Source of the DNA: Gordionus sp. m RMFG-2023
Taxonomy: Eukaryota; Nematomorpha; Gordioida; Chordodea; Parachordodidae
Assembly: GCF_954871325.1 (NCBI RefSeq)
Contig: NC_088775.1
Location: forward strand, 310,001-374,000
DNA length: 64,000 nt
Direction: 5' to 3'
Below are positions 25,901 to 37,371 of the stretch, in pieces. The notes under the pieces were generated by a model. The model ran no database searches. It saw only the letters and a program-made list of their open reading frames with translations, and was not told the DNA's origin. Every line of letters begins with the position of its first letter. Within the stretch, counting starts at the first letter, position 1. Position numbers and translations under genes: made by a program.

Positions 25901-27291
25901 CTAAATGGCTTGATTTGAGCATAAATCAGAAAAATATTATTCAAGCCCCTAAAGATTTTGCTAATAGACGGCACAAAGGTTTGAACATATGTTAGCAAAA
26001 TGAGGAGGCTTAGGCTATATCGTTCTGGCTAAAATATTGAGTTAGCAGTTTTTTAGAATCGGCTTAAGCCAGGCCATTTAGCGACACTATCTAATACTAA
26101 TGTTAATTTTTACTTTTAGGAGTGATATCTCTTGTTAATAATTGCTTCGAACACTAACCGATTAAAAACTCTCATACATGAACACATCTTATGGAAAAAA
26201 ATTCTGACAAAATTCTATTGTTCATCATTGCACAAAATTTTTCAAGATTATTTTCATCTTTACTACCTAATGGTTAAAAAAAAAATTATATTAAAGTTTT
26301 GCAGGGCTTGCCGGTCAGTTATGGGCGATGTGAACGCCATCAACGAAGGTCCGATGGTCCGAATATCATAATTATAAAATGAAAGTATTTTTTAAATAAA
26401 TTTACAGACCCGACCTGGCCCGAATTTTTTTTAATGTATTAGACCCGGCCTGAACCCGGCCTGAACCCGATTATTTTAAATAGAACCGGCCCGGGCCGGG
26501 TACGGGTCGAGCCTAACTTTGCAGATCTCTAATTCACATATCATATTTTTTGTTTAGTTTAGGCTGTGTCCAAAGTATCAAAAAAATTTAATCGCGCAAT
26601 TTGCGCAAATCTAGCGAAAAAAAAAATATAAGCCATTTTTAATGGAAAAATTAAAATTTTGGCCTAAATCATTTTTTGGTATTTATAGAAATTTGAAAAA
26701 ATCATTTAGGTCAACATTTTAATTTTCCATTAAAAATGGCTTATATTTTTTTTTTCGCTAGATTTGCGCAAATTTCGCGATTAAATTTTTTTGATACTTT
26801 GGACACAGCCTTAATCATCAATAAATTATCAAAGTAAATGGCCGAATATTTAAATTTAAGGCGTAAAAAATTAAAATTAGAGAATTAGAAATACTTCTTC
26901 TTTTTTTTTTTGAATTTTTAAGATTTTTGACCATATGTTTAGGTCCTTTTATTTATCAAAATTCTCTGTTCGGGTCGGGTCTCGGTCCTAGCGTACAATA
27001 ATGATGTATAATGTAATTTTACCTAGAAAAGATCCAAAAGGCTATAACGTTTCCAGAGACACCGATTATCATGACGAAAATCATGAAAGAACCAACTGTA
27101 TAATGGATCCAGTTAGGAATTGGCGGGTAGGAAATTAACCAATAAGCGAATAGTTTACCCGTATTGCAATTAAGTAATTGGCGGGATAAATTGGCCAATG
27201 AAGGTAAAGGATTACTACCATTTCGTTTACTAGTTAGACTGTACAGGTATTCATAATCGTTCAGTAATTCGCAAGAAGTGAAATTCATCAT
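16727..27291 (-). CDS. Rhabdomeric (melanopsin-like) opsin, five exons
   Basis: Exons 27291-27023, 24105-23972, 20794-20538, 18057-17831 and 16901-16727 join in matching phases (2, 1, 0, 2) to 353 residues. The retinal Schiff-base lysine is Lys332 (codon 16795-16793) in FAKTSAVYNPFIY. Tyr139 sits at the 3.28 counterion position and Glu207 at the bovine Glu181 position, six residues before disulfide Cys213 (partner Cys136), as in Gq-coupled r-opsins. TM1 has SGNVIAFWIF; TM2 has STKSLRTPSNLLLLNLVFSD; TM6 has AWGPY. It should be a light-sensing plasma-membrane receptor. Odd points: DRA instead of DRY, CTINY where CxxDY is usual, YQN at the tripeptide that is HPK in r-opsins and NKQ in c-opsins, and a stop 11 residues after NPFIY, leaving no cytoplasmic tail. 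Subfamily placement (melanopsin, arthropsin or other r-opsin) is inferred. Confidence 0.93.
16960..17130. mobile_element. MITE family M1 relic in opsin intron 4
   Basis: GTTTGAAAGGTTTGGACCTC, TTTTGGTTAAAAT and a terminal CAAATTGAGCCGTCAACACC resemble the M1 interior and right end. The left end is lost. Confidence 0.45.
17534..17731. repeat. (GGAA)n microsatellite in opsin intron 4
   Basis: About 198 bases of GGAA on the plus strand, so the transcript carries (TTCC)n. It begins 100 bases inside the intron from the exon 4 donor. Confidence 0.98.
17831..18057 (-). CDS. Opsin exon 4: TM5 and third loop
   Basis: Acceptor ACAATGTAG, donor GG|GTAAGG. Encodes TISYALCLFIFCFLTPLSII (TM5), the basic third loop and IKIAKMSIYLLIG entering TM6, matching the usual r-opsin ...KIAKxS... 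boundary. Confidence 0.9.
18058..20216. other. Opsin intron 3, unassigned sequence
   Basis: A stretch at 18250-19010 is G/purine-rich compared with its surroundings and looks like a decayed mobile element. No frame gave a recognisable domain. The remainder is AT-rich. Confidence 0.35.
20217..20395. mobile_element. MITE family M3 copy in opsin intron 3
   Basis: Inverted arms meet around TTGGGGTTGGAG: CTTGTTTACCTTGGTTATTG on the left and ATAACCCCAAGGTAAACAAA on the right. Outside these are TGTCATTTTGATGCGCTC and its decayed partner. A second copy is at 34749-34878. Confidence 0.7.
20538..20794 (-). CDS. Opsin exon 3: TM3, TM4, second extracellular loop
   Basis: Acceptor TTATATAAG, donor AGG|GTTAGT. 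Encodes CNFYGFTGGLFGLLSINT, CDRAFVIV, TM4 around AIFIIILIWSYCLFWCLLP, and SSYVFEGPLTSCTINYVSR. Conserved Cys136 and Cys213 are both present. Confidence 0.93.
20930..21070. mobile_element. Repeat related to the 45.5-46.0 kb inverted element
   Basis: Shares AATTGTCTGAAATTTTATAG, GTAGGTGTTCCAAACATGATG and a following GAACACATTTTTGAATTTTT with the long inverted-repeat element at 45469-46023. Single arm only. Confidence 0.55.
21234..21415. mobile_element. TIR element relic (M1-like end)
   Basis: Begins TTAGTGTTGTTAAATTGACT and contains AAAAATATTCAAATCAATCT. In reverse orientation it matches 48640-48940. The terminal GTGTTGTTAAA is shared with M1, so it may be a long relative. Confidence 0.5.
21416..23062. 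other. Opsin intron 2, unassigned sequence
   Basis: AT-rich, no coding signal and no repeat recognised apart from the flanking elements. Confidence 0.4.
23063..23227. mobile_element. MITE family M1 copy in opsin intron 2
   Basis: In reverse orientation, ending GTCATTTAACAACACTA. Both flanks read GTTATTTC (23055-23062 and 23228-23235), a candidate 8-bp target duplication. The left terminal repeat is shortened. Confidence 0.65.
23972..24105 (-). CDS. Opsin exon 2: first loop and TM2
   Basis: Acceptor TTTATAAAAG, donor CTGG|GTATAT. Encodes TKSLRTPSNLLLLNLVFSDS and FRKNWYLKDLG. The codon split with exon 1 gives Ser, restoring the r-opsin pattern IFS-S-TKSLRTPSN. Confidence 0.93.
24192..25262 (+). 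mobile_element. hAT DNA transposon remnant, ZMYM-like transposase
   Basis: The left edge resembles a hAT terminus (ATTGGCGTACGCAGCGAGG). Plus-strand translation gives VEEYYIANVPSTNFFHMVIE near 24950, then YFKHILDYIPNVLKWL, then ATLPIS and, one frame on, ERTFSFLRRITE at about 25200-25260. This is the hAT C-terminal dimerisation region as in ZMYM1-type transposases. The 5' half of the transposase is missing, and stops plus at least one frameshift break the rest. It lies in opsin intron 1, antisense to the opsin. Confidence 0.75.
25268..25421. mobile_element. GC-rich MITE (CCGGCCCGG family)
   Basis: Starts CAGAGGTACCATTTGCAGG, as at 11037, and ends GCCAGGCCTGCAAGTCTGTG. It abuts the hAT remnant directly. 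Confidence 0.65.
25895..26092. mobile_element. MITE family M1 copy in opsin intron 1
   Basis: AGTGTTTGCTAAATGGCTTG at the left and GGCCATTTAGCGACACTAT at the right form the terminal inverted repeats. The interior has AAGATTTTGCTAATAGACG, GGCACAAAGGTTTGAACAT and AAAATATTGAGTTAGCAG. Confidence 0.8.
26405..26531. mobile_element. GC-rich MITE (CCGGCCCGG family), short copy
   Basis: CAGACCCGACCTGGCCCG at the left, GAACCGGCCCGGGCCGGG inside and TTTGCAGATCTCTA at the right. Truncated relative of the longer copies. Confidence 0.65.
26562..26810. mobile_element. Tourist-like (PIF/Harbinger) hairpin MITE
   Basis: Terminal GGCTGTGTCCAAAGTATC and its inverse GATACTTTGGACACAGCC open two arms of roughly 115 bases that are nearly perfect inverted copies of each other. 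TTA flanks both sides (26559-26561 and 26811-26813), the target duplication typical of PIF/Harbinger. It is 249 bp and non-coding. Arm similarity suggests a young insertion, in opsin intron 1. Confidence 0.9.
27023..27291 (-). CDS. Opsin exon 1: extracellular N-terminus and TM1
   Basis: Starts at the first of two adjacent ATGs. About 60 extracellular residues with possible N-glycosylation sites (NFT, NGS, NLS) precede PPIPNWIHYTVGSFMIF and SGNVIAFWIFS. Donor CTAG|GTAAAA. Confidence 0.88.
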
Positions 27292-29490
27292 GAATTCGGC
27301 AAATAAAAAAATAATTTTTTAAAATAATATTTATTATATTATATTTTCAAATTATATTAAATATTTTTTTTTATTTTTAAAAAAATGTATTCTTATTTGT
27401 TTTTAAATATATTTTATTTTGATATAGTTTATATTGTATTTATTATATTGTTTTTAAATAAAATAATTTAACATATATAATTTTTTTTTTTTTAATTAAA
27501 TTTATTCAACCGAATTAAATATAAATTAATAATATTAATATTTATTCGGGGAGAACCGAGCTAACGAGAGTGACTAGTTAACAATGTTAAGCATGAATAA
27601 ATTTGTAAATTTTATTAAAGCATAAAGATCTTAAATTTGGTTGTAAAGATGCATTTTATATATTTTTATCTAGGTTTCAACTTGTTAATTCCTCCATCCG
27701 CCATATTTTTCCCAAAAATATTCGCTTATTGCTCCAAAAATTACTATCCAATTATATTTTTTTATTTTGCTTTCAGCAAATTCATCCTCGCGAATTTTGA
27801 AAATTTTTATACATGTTCCCTAGCTACAAAATAAAATTTTATCTGAAATTTTTAACTTAATTAGAAATCAAGCTAACTATATATATAATATATGCTTAAG
27901 GTAAAGTTGATGGATAAAAGATTAAAGGCGAAAAATATAAAATTTTGAAAAATTAATGTCTACAAAACATATAAAAAAAATATATTTTTCGAAACACATT
28001 AATAATTTAGTATATGGAATAAAATCTAAAAAAAATATGCTTAGCTGAATAATAATAGAAATGTACAATGTGTCTAAATATAGCGCATTTAAGATGAGCT
28101 ATATTTATCGACATTCTCCTATTGAATTGAGTAGTTCATATTTAAAAAATAATAAACAGAATATAAAATTGTATTGTGTTCAATAAAAACTACAATTGAA
28201 TAACCAATGGGGCTCGGCCATTTACCTTATGGGAATAAAATGCCCCAAAAAATGGAACATTTCACGTTATTAATTATAGTTTCTGGAAAACTAAATCCTC
28301 GTTCACTAGTTGCGGGAATTGCCCATATTCTTCTTGCTAATCTTGATAGCTTTGGAATCTCTTTCTTGTTTCCACCAAAGTAGTTTTACAAAAAAATGTT
28401 TATTTATTTTAAGAAAAAAGTTCATATAGAAACAATTTTTTATTAATATTTATTTAAATAATTTAAAATTTTTTAACCCGCCCGCCCATAGTTTAAAATT
28501 TTTTTTTCGCCCAATGCAGACCTCTAGTATGGGTTATGCCGAATAGCGTGTTTCTTTATTAACTCAATATGGCCATCATTTCTTGGTTTTTCAGAATTTT
28601 GATTGATCCCTTTGGCTATGAAATACAAATTGATAAGAAAAATTACCCATATGGACTAGAATATTTCAAATTTTAGTTATACATTATAAAGGAAAGTGAA
28701 TAAATAATAACTGCTTAATGAATGGCATCTTTAACCTTTTTACAATAAGTGAAAAGGGAACTAAGTATAGAATAAATTGTGAATTCATAGTATTAAATAA
28801 ATGTTTAGATTATATTGCGATTGAAAGAGAAACATATGTTCGCTCTCCCTTCCAATGAATTTGCTTAATTTATGATTTAAAATGTTTAGAAACCTATAGG
28901 GCTATTTTAGTGTTTACTATAAATTTAGCTTAAATAATATTATAGGGAAGATAGGGTTTAGTAAATAACATGAAAAGTTCGAAAAAGGAAAAAACTTGAA
29001 TCACAAATGTTAAACAAGAATTAATATATAATGGTTATTATATAGCGCAAATTTTTGTATGTTACATTCATTTAATTAACATCATTTACATTAACTTAAC
29101 TTAATAGTTTCATTTAATTGTTTAATAGATCTTTTGTATATATAAAGAATAAATTTATTATATTTTTTTAGTTGTAATTTTTATAAAAATATATTTATTT
29201 AATAAAGTTTTGTAATTACTTTCTTAATTTTGTTCTTATCCCTGCCAACCTTATCAACAAATGATAGGGCTAGGTAAACCGAGATTAGCTTTGGAAAAGG
29301 ATTTATAGTTACTGAAGAATTTAATCTTAAATACGAGCATATATGGGTTTGTAAGCATTACGAAAGTTCTTTTAATATCTATAAAAACAAATATTATTAC
29401 ATTTAAAAAAAAAAATTATTTGTTAATTTAGATGAGATAACAAAAGTTAATGATTCATATTAATTATATTATAATAAATTAATAAGTTAT
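27292..29490. other. Opsin upstream region, no gene seen
   Basis: Very AT-rich directly upstream of the opsin start; no specific promoter element can be named. A short fragment with CCCGCCCGCCC and GCCCAATGCAGACCTCTA at about 28475-28530 is a relic of the GC-rich MITE family. Nothing else recognised. Confidence 0.4.
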
Positions 29491-30935
29491 TAAGTAGGGC
29501 GGCTTGGATTATGCCAAAGGTATCCAATAGGGTGACTTATTTGGACCAATTTTCTTTTATCTATGAATAGCTAAATTTGATAGGAGACATCAATGCCCAT
29601 TGCGAGCTTAAATTTGCACTCTTGATATATTGATAATTGAATAATAGCCGGCTCGTCCGACTAAGTCTTCATGACAATAATAAAATCCTCTAAAAACATA
29701 GGTCTAAAAATAAATCCTCTAAAGAGTGAATACTGTTCCCTGAACAGCAATGTTCAAAGTGATTTCAGGTTTAGCTGTACATTTCACATAGGGTCTTAGG
29801 CATTGAAGACTTCTTCACTAAATATTTTGCAGATACTTCAAAGGGTCTAAAATAATTACATAAAATCCTACTGCATCTCCCGAGGCATCAATCCTATTTC
29901 CTGCTTAAGAAATATCTTGTAATTCCGAAGATTCTTTATATCCTACGATCAACACATATTTTTCAATATCCTGCCATTTTTTATACCTAAGAACAAGGTA
30001 TCAAAATATTGGCATAACACCCGTCAATCTTAAGTCTGGAGAATTATCTTGGCTAAAGACTTTTCTGCCAACCAAAGCAGATGGAATAGGAATACGATCA
30101 CCTCTCCTACTCTGTCAGTCTTCATATCTTCGCGTTTATCGCGTGACCTAATCATCAGCAAATTAACGATCTCACCCAAATCCTCTATTCTTTCAGACCT
30201 TCAATCTTTAAAAGTCCTCTTCTTAAGTCGATCCTCCTTCAACGTCATTGAGAAGATTGGGATTTACTCTTGATTGATAACTCCATCGCATTTCTCAAAT
30301 CGAGAAGTCAAATTGTGGAACATTCCCTTCTCTTTATAATTTCATCGGGAAACGGTTTTGAATTATTTGAAGCCATCCCTTCAAATAATCTTGATCTACC
30401 ACTTACAAACAATGAGCTAGGCATGCCATTTGACTAAAGAGAGTTATACCATACTCTTGTTCAATTTTTCAGACTCTTGTTTCTCTACATTGCAAATGAT
30501 GTAGAACTAGATTCCTAAGACCTATATGACACTTATTTCGTACCTTTAAATCTGCTGGAATTCCTTCAACCCTTGAGCTGACTAGACTTTGTAACGCAGT
30601 AAACGTCCAGACGGTTTATCCAAGATTCCATGGAAGAGTGTTAAATTCTTAACCTTAAATTTTTAGCGCCCTCTAACCTAACCCATGATGCAATTGTCGA
30701 TGCTGAACGAAATAAATCTGCCAATTATTCTTCAGTTTTACCTCCCAACCATTTATTTATACTAATAATTGCGACAACGCTAACTTCTTTGGCACTCACG
30801 CCCTAGTCTTCTTCACGGATCTAAGGCATCGCGTTACATCGAAGACCAAAATATACTTTAAGGCTCTTCTACCTCAGATAAGTAAAAGCAATTAATATAC
30901 AGTTTCCTATTCTCTGTTGTTGGATAAAAAAATTC
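29490..30935 (+). mobile_element. Decayed non-LTR retrotransposon (second family)
   Basis: Plus-strand frames show KGIQ-GDLFGPIFF (GxQQGDPLGPxLF motif) near 29517, YIDNGIIAGSSD (YxDD box) near 29630, SKNIGLKINPLKSE near 29690, LVIPKILYILRST near 29910, and RWNRNTITSPTLSVFISSRL near 30080-30140. THDAIVDAERNKSANYSSVL follows near 30690-30740, then FGTHALVFFTDLRHRVTSKT near 30800. Order and motifs match an invertebrate RT family with a restriction-like-endonuclease-type C-terminus (inferred R2-group-like). Most of that endonuclease region is gone, and stops and frameshifts are frequent. It is a different family from the 12.5-kb LINE. Confidence 0.75.
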
Positions 30936-31773
30936 ATATAATTTATTATAAAATCAAATGTAAATATAAATATATATTTTGAGCACAATTTAGCTACATA
31001 TATCTGCGTAATTTTTTATACACAAGTTAATAGAACCTAGATGTTAAAACTAACCTTTTTTTTACCTAACTATTTTTCTTTTCTTCCATTTCCTTCCCCG
31101 ATTACAAACCTTTTCCCCTAAGGAGTTTTTGAAATCAGAAGATTATCCTCTTATTAAGAAGAAGAAAAAGTATTTTTATACACTTCATAATCGGTATGGT
31201 TGATACGAGATCCATATCCGTGTCTGGCTCAGACAAGTTTGAGAAAATGTCTTTCGGAGGCCGATCCATCTAGTTCTATTGGTGGACAAGAAAAGCTCTA
31301 CTATAGACTATTAATATAATTTTACAAATTTTGAGAGAAATTTAATATTTTTAATTGTTACTCTATCATTAACATTTGGACACATATATTATCTAATTTT
31401 TTACATGTTTTTCTGCAGGAGAATGACATATAAAAAAAATAGCTTTGAAATTTTTTTAAAAAAAGAAGATATTCCTAATTATTTGATTATATATTTTTTT
31501 AAATATATATATAATTTTAATAAAATTGAATAGTAGATGCATAATTAATTATTTTGGAATATGGTTGAGAAGATATGTAAACTAGATATCTGCAGAGATA
31601 AGCTAGTGCACCTAAATTTGCTTTGAACTGAGTCGGGTCTAAAACTAGAACCGGGTCAGGTCGAACCTAAATTTTGAAATAAAATTGATATATTCTAAAC
31701 TCTTAGGAACAAGGCCAGCATTTTTTTTATTTGCTTAATAGAATGATCAAAAACTCGATTACTTTCAATATAA

Positions 31774-31848
<75 letters not shown>

Positions 31849-34105
31849 TAATCTTTAATTTCTATACAATTCGGTCAAGCGGATAAAATGTCTTTATTTA
31901 TGTCGCGCTTTTCGGTACAAACAAAGGGTACAGAGCCGACAATTTTATTCCTATCCCCTCGGCAAATAGTGCAGATAGAAATCCTGAAATCCCTGGTTTC
32001 CCAAATCTTCTAGGATTTTCCATTCCTGGGTTTATCATTCTTTTCAAAATTTTTTGGCCGTACTGATCTTGAAAAATTAGGGCCCGATACAATAATAATA
32101 ATTTTTAATAATGATCTTAATAATAAGTATCGACCATCTTATCAACAGATTCTTCTCTAGCCATGCTGCCATCCTATTTTACGCTCCTATCAAAACGGTC
32201 TTTCCGATTGGCCAATCGCGTACTACCATTAGACAAGCCCAAACCAATAAGCTAATGGGTTTAAATTTTGAAAAACAAATTTAATTCAAATTTTGAAACA
32301 AAAAGTGTTATTTAATCTTCCCAAATTTATTATTTTATCTTAATACGATTAATATATTTTTTTTTTATTACTTTATAAGCTTTTTCTTAACAAGAAACAA
32401 GAATTTTTCATTACTTCAATTGGATTGGATTCTAATTGAAAAATCTTTATATATATAAAAAGATAAATTATGCTTAATGGTAAAAATAACTAAATTGAAA
32501 TAGTATAGGGGAAATTAATATCGGATATGTTGCCAATAAATTCACTCTCACTTAAAATGCTTTTTTATATATATATAAAAAAATAACAATTAAAGATATA
32601 GCTTGTATTTTATTTTCTATTTTGTAAATTAATGTTTGGGCTTCACTCATGCATAATGAATTAATTTTGATTAATTAAAGCGTTAGATCTTTTACCTATT
32701 GTTTCACGGTGGAAAAGATGGTTCCACTAGTGCCGAGTGATAATAGCAGAAGGAAATATGCGGGCTTGGCCATATGATATATCATTTAAGTAAAAATAAA
32801 ATATGAATTCATTAAACACCGTAAAATTGAGAATGGATGAAAAATAGTATTTGAAGGCATTTAAGCCGTATGGGTTGTCCTATAAATAGCTCAACCTCTA
32901 CCCAAACATCAACTTCTTAAGTTGAAGATGTCTATATTAAACTTTAGTAAAATCTATTTACGCAAAAAACATCTACACTTAATTATAGATTGTCATTCTA
33001 TAATACTCAATAACTTGTTGAGATCTGACTTTCCTTAAAAAGTATCATCATTTAGATTTTAATTTCATGATTAAAAATAAAATTTTCACATAAGGGTTTT
33101 GATGAAAAGGTGAAAAAAAATAATAAATAACTACGTCTCTTCTAATTATAAGATATTCAGTTACTTACAGTTCCTTTTCAGAAAAGTAACGAATAAAATT
33201 ACAGATATCATTTTTCAAATTCCGTGCAAATATTAAAAATATTGTTTGTCAGGGATATTAAAAAAAAATTGTAAAAATTTTTGTTAAAATGTGGTTTCTA
33301 ATAAGCGGAATTAAATTATAACCTGGAGTAAAAATCTAACAAAAAATCTTTCCACTGGAAAAAATTCAGAATTAAATAAGAAGCAATTTTGCTTCCATAG
33401 ATCATATAGATTCTAATTTTACCTCATTGTAATTAATTTTTTTATTAATATTTTATAACATTATTACGGAGAAAGAACCAATTATTATTAGTCAACAGCT
33501 TTTCTGGGAAAGTCTAAGTGTATGGTAGGAAATAATCATACTTCATATTCTAATGCCTCTTCTAAGCTTTTATATCATCTAAAAAAAAACTTAAAATTTT
33601 TCTAACTGGAACCCTATAAAAGATAAATATTGAATTCCCTATCAAAATTATGTTTTTAATTAAAAGGGCGAATGTTTTATTAGATGGAACAAGAATTCAT
33701 ATGGTGATTGTTTCAACAACATGCAGAACCCTTACTCCTTCATGTAGTTTTGTTATTTAATCGACTTCTCAACGACTATGGGGCGACATAACTTATTACT
33801 TAAACTACTACTGAGTGGATGGATACACCCACATAAAGACATACCCATATGTCATTTTGATGCGCTGTCAAGGAAAGTCGACTAATAACTCTAGCTACTA
33901 AATTAGTCGATTAATCTACTAAAGTAGATTTTTTTATGTTTTCAAAAAAATAATATTTTTTAGTCTTTAATAGACTTAACTGTCTTAATTTTAGTGGGTA
34001 AAGTTTTTAGTCGAATTTTTTAACACTATCTCTATCATATGTTTTTAGATTCTTCGTAAGATTCCTCCATTTTTTTATATCCATCTCCTGTTAAATTACT
34101 ATATT
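30936..34105. other. Repeat-poor intergenic, fragments only
   Basis: Fragments of the GC-rich MITE family lie at about 31590-31680 (CTGCAGAGATAAGC, GAGTCGGGTCTAAAACTAG) and 31900-32095 (AAAAATTAGGGCCCGATAC). A (CTTT)n array is listed separately. A 33784-33890 fragment has ATGTCATTTTGATGCGCTG of family M3. No gene seen. Confidence 0.45.
31774..31849. repeat. (CTTT)n microsatellite
   Basis: About 76 bases, uninterrupted. Confidence 0.97.
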
Positions 34106-34106
34106 T

Positions 34107-34137
<31 letters not shown>
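34106..34137. repeat. (CTTT)n microsatellite, short
   Basis: About eight repeats. Confidence 0.95.
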
Positions 34138-34748
34138 ATTCCCATAGAGTAACGTGGTTCTTTGCGCGGAAATTATTATTAAGAGAATTCATTTTTTTTT
34201 AAAAAATGCATTATTTTAATGACTTGTAATTAATAAATAATATAATAAATTAAGGTTAAAATATATATATTTTATTAGTAAAAAAAAAATAAAAATTTTT
34301 TATATCTTTAAAAATTTAATAAAATTTAATGTCATTTATTTTAAATTTTTCTAAATAGTAGCTTTTAATTTAAACACTCAATCTTAAAAACCAAAGGTTT
34401 ATATTAAGACTTTATAATCCTTTAGGAATATATAAATAGATATTCAACCTTTTATTTATATTACCGCCAATTTTCGAAAAATATTATTTGTAAATTGTTG
34501 AAACCTGGTTTGTATGTATAAATGAATGGCTTAACCTTAATGAGTTGAATTTACAGAATGTATCTGAAATGTGATTTTTAGGGTTAAAATTAAAATTGGA
34601 AAATAAGGGGTGGGGGGTCGGAAGCCGTCAATTCCCTCTGCTGAGTTTCTAATGAAAGAAACTGTTTTTTAATTATTTCTTCCATTTATTTATCATTATT
34701 TCTTCTATAGTTTGTATCACATTATCATATAAAGTTTATAAAATAGTA

Positions 34749-34878
34749 TAGGGTTCATATTGGGGTTGGAGATAGGACACACTGTCTCCAACCCCAATAA
34801 CCAAGGTAAACAAGGAGAAGATTGCATCAAAATGACATAGGGGTATAACTTATGGGGGTGTATCACTCCTTACTGTAG
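34749..34878. mobile_element. MITE family M3 copy
   Basis: Inverted GGGGTTGGAGATAGGACAC and GTCTCCAACCCC, then AACCAAGGTAAACAAGGAG, GCATCAAAATGACATAGGGG and terminal GGGTGTATCACTCCTTACTG. It supplies the right half of the element seen at 20217-20395. Confidence 0.7.
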
Positions 34879-35339
34879 TAATTTGAATAGAGTGAGAACA
34901 CGTCCATCAAACAGGGCCAATTTTTTATTAGTTAAAGACATTTTGGGAACTACGCATATATCCCATTGGTCATTTTGTTATTTTTAAACTATTTTACATT
35001 TGTGGGGCAAGAAGTGCCCCTTACATCAGGTATACATAGTTTTTTATACCTTAAATATATCAAAAAATAAAATTAATAAATAGTTGACTTAATTTTTATT
35101 GGCCAAATTATAAAAAAATATAAGGTCAATAAATAAAAAATAATTAAAATATATATTTTCTGATTGAATCAAAAACACTTAAATTAAAATAAAAATTTAT
35201 TAAAATATAATCTATTTCTATGTTTGTTTTCACTTATATCGAACAACAATTAAGCTAATATCTGATTATTTGGATAAATTACTTATTTTTATCCTGATTT
35301 TTTTTAAGGATTTTTAAATATCGGATAAATAAATAATGG

Positions 35340-35455
35340 TCTGAAACGGCTAACTCAACATTATAGCCAGGAAAATATTGCCATTTTGCCGATAGATGTT
35401 TAATCCCTAGGAACAAAATCTTTAGGGATTGCGTAATATTTTACCGTTAGCAACA
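35340..35455. mobile_element. MITE family M1 copy, internally deleted
   Basis: CTGAAACGGCTAACTCAACA at the left, ACCGTTAGCAACACTAT at the right, with a shortened interior. Confidence 0.6.
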
Positions 35456-35689
35456 CTATTTATCAGGGCGGAGGGGGGGGTAAGTATTTTTATAACTTAT
35501 ATAACGGTATTTAAAGAGAGGATGGATTTTAAAATTTTAATTTTCTCAAAGCCTGAGCGCGAACTATTTTGCCATCTTGGATTTAGTGATATCTTTAAAT
35601 GAGTTTTTTACATAAAAGAAAAATAAAACCAATGTATTATAAAAACAAATATCGCGAAAATATTTAAGACAAGTAATCCGCAACTACAT

Positions 35690-35913
35690 TCATATTAAAA
35701 GCGTCGTTGAATGCAAATCAGCTGGACCCGCCATTTTGGTAATCCATACTTGCTTCCTTTATATTTCGATGATCAGGCAATTCGTTAATAAAGTTTACAT
35801 CAGTTGTAGGAATAAATTGGCCTCTTCGTTTAAATTTTTTAATAATGAATATGGGTAATCATAATGGCGTCCCCAGCTTTTTTCATTGATAATAAATGAA
35901 TGGTCAGTCTATA
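35690..35913. mobile_element. MITE family M2 copy
   Basis: GCAAATCAGCTGGACCCGCC and ATAATGGCGTCCCCAGCT are the inverted subterminal blocks; GAATGGTCAGTCTATA is the right end. It sits 155 bases from the next M2 copy. Confidence 0.7.
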
Positions 35914-36068
35914 TGTTAAATTAAAATCATTCTTTGCTACACACTCGTAACGATTCGTTTTAGATAACGAAGGTTTAAGGCCGATCGTTTGATATATTAA
36001 ATTAAACTTTTATATCATGCAAATAGGAAATAGAAAACGCTATTTTATATTATATATTTGATATAATA

Positions 36069-36374
36069 CCTAGACTGACGATTTCATTCGTTAAAAGTGT
36101 ACAGCAATGCAAATCAGCTGGAGACGCCATCTTGGTTACACTAATCATTATTAAAAACTTTAAATGAGAGCCTAATTTATTCCTATAACTGATGCAATCT
36201 TTATTAAAGGAATTACCGGATCATCGAGATAATAAGGAAGCAAGTTATCAATTTAATAAGTAGTTTTTAACATGAGAATAATTTAGTATATGGGTTACCA
36301 AAATGGCGGGTCCAGCTGATTTACTTTTACCGACACTTGTGCATTTTAATGAATGATGAATGAATCGTCAGTTT
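36069..36374. mobile_element. MITE family M2 copy, near full length
   Basis: Left CCTAGACTGACGATTTCATT, right AATGAATCGTCAGT. The interior carries CAGCTGGAGACGCCATCTTG and AAAATGGCGGGTCCAGCTG. Best preserved copy in the window. Confidence 0.8.
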
Positions 36375-37371
36375 AAGTATCATACATATCATTGATAAAA
36401 TATCATCTTATATTATAAAATAGAATCAGTTTTACTGTAAAATTGTAATAGGTCGGTTTTATACTAGTTTGATTGAAATAAATATATATACCATTTCCGC
36501 ATGATTGATTTTTAAACTGGAGCTAAATCCTTACAACTGATATCCATTCTGTAAGCCCATTCCCTTCAATACGACGACTATCATAGAATTATTATTCCCA
36601 AATACCGACGGACTCAGTGCAAGGCCTTCCCCGCTTCTCATTATTCGTTAATTTTGCTACCATCGTTTACTCACTTTCAAATTATCCCCTTTTTGTGAGA
36701 TTTGAAATATAAATTAGCTCGCGTAATATGCTTATACGGTACATAATTCGTCACTTAAATTTAGAGGTTCTGCTTGGATATTTTAGAATAGCATAAAGAT
36801 TTGTCTCTAATACTATTAGGGAAAGTAGGTTTTCCAAGCATATTTTTGAAATAGTTTAACGGGGCCTTTTATCTTATTGACGAAAGGTAAACTGCCTTGG
36901 ATATTAGTGATGGATGCCATGTATTCCATCTCGATAATCCATCATCAGTTTGGGTTGAGTCCGTGCCTTCGGTATTATAAATAAAATTTATTAGTATCAC
37001 ATGGCACATAATCTTTCATTAGAGATTAGACAGACAACTTTGTCGATAATCCTCATCTACCATAATAAAATTAACTTAGCTAGCCATTGATTTGTAATGT
37101 AAATTTTCAAATAATATTTGATAACAAAAATTATCTAAAATTGCAAAGTTCAAAAAATTTATTTTTTAAAGTTTAAATTTTTTTAGAAATCAACTAAAAA
37201 TTAAATGATTTATAATGAATCCAAGTACGAAAAATTAATTTAAATTACCAGGGTATAATATTTAATAAAAAGTGAAAATTAGATGTATAATATTTTATGT
37301 AAAAAATAATATAATGTTCATGACTGACCGTTTTTATAAAATATCTTTTCTTAGAATATGTAATGTGCGTT
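36375..37371. other. Left flank of the telomere-like array
   Basis: No gene or known element recognised. Base composition between 36490 and 37080 is less AT-biased and resembles decayed mobile-element sequence, but no motif could be named. Confidence 0.35.
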
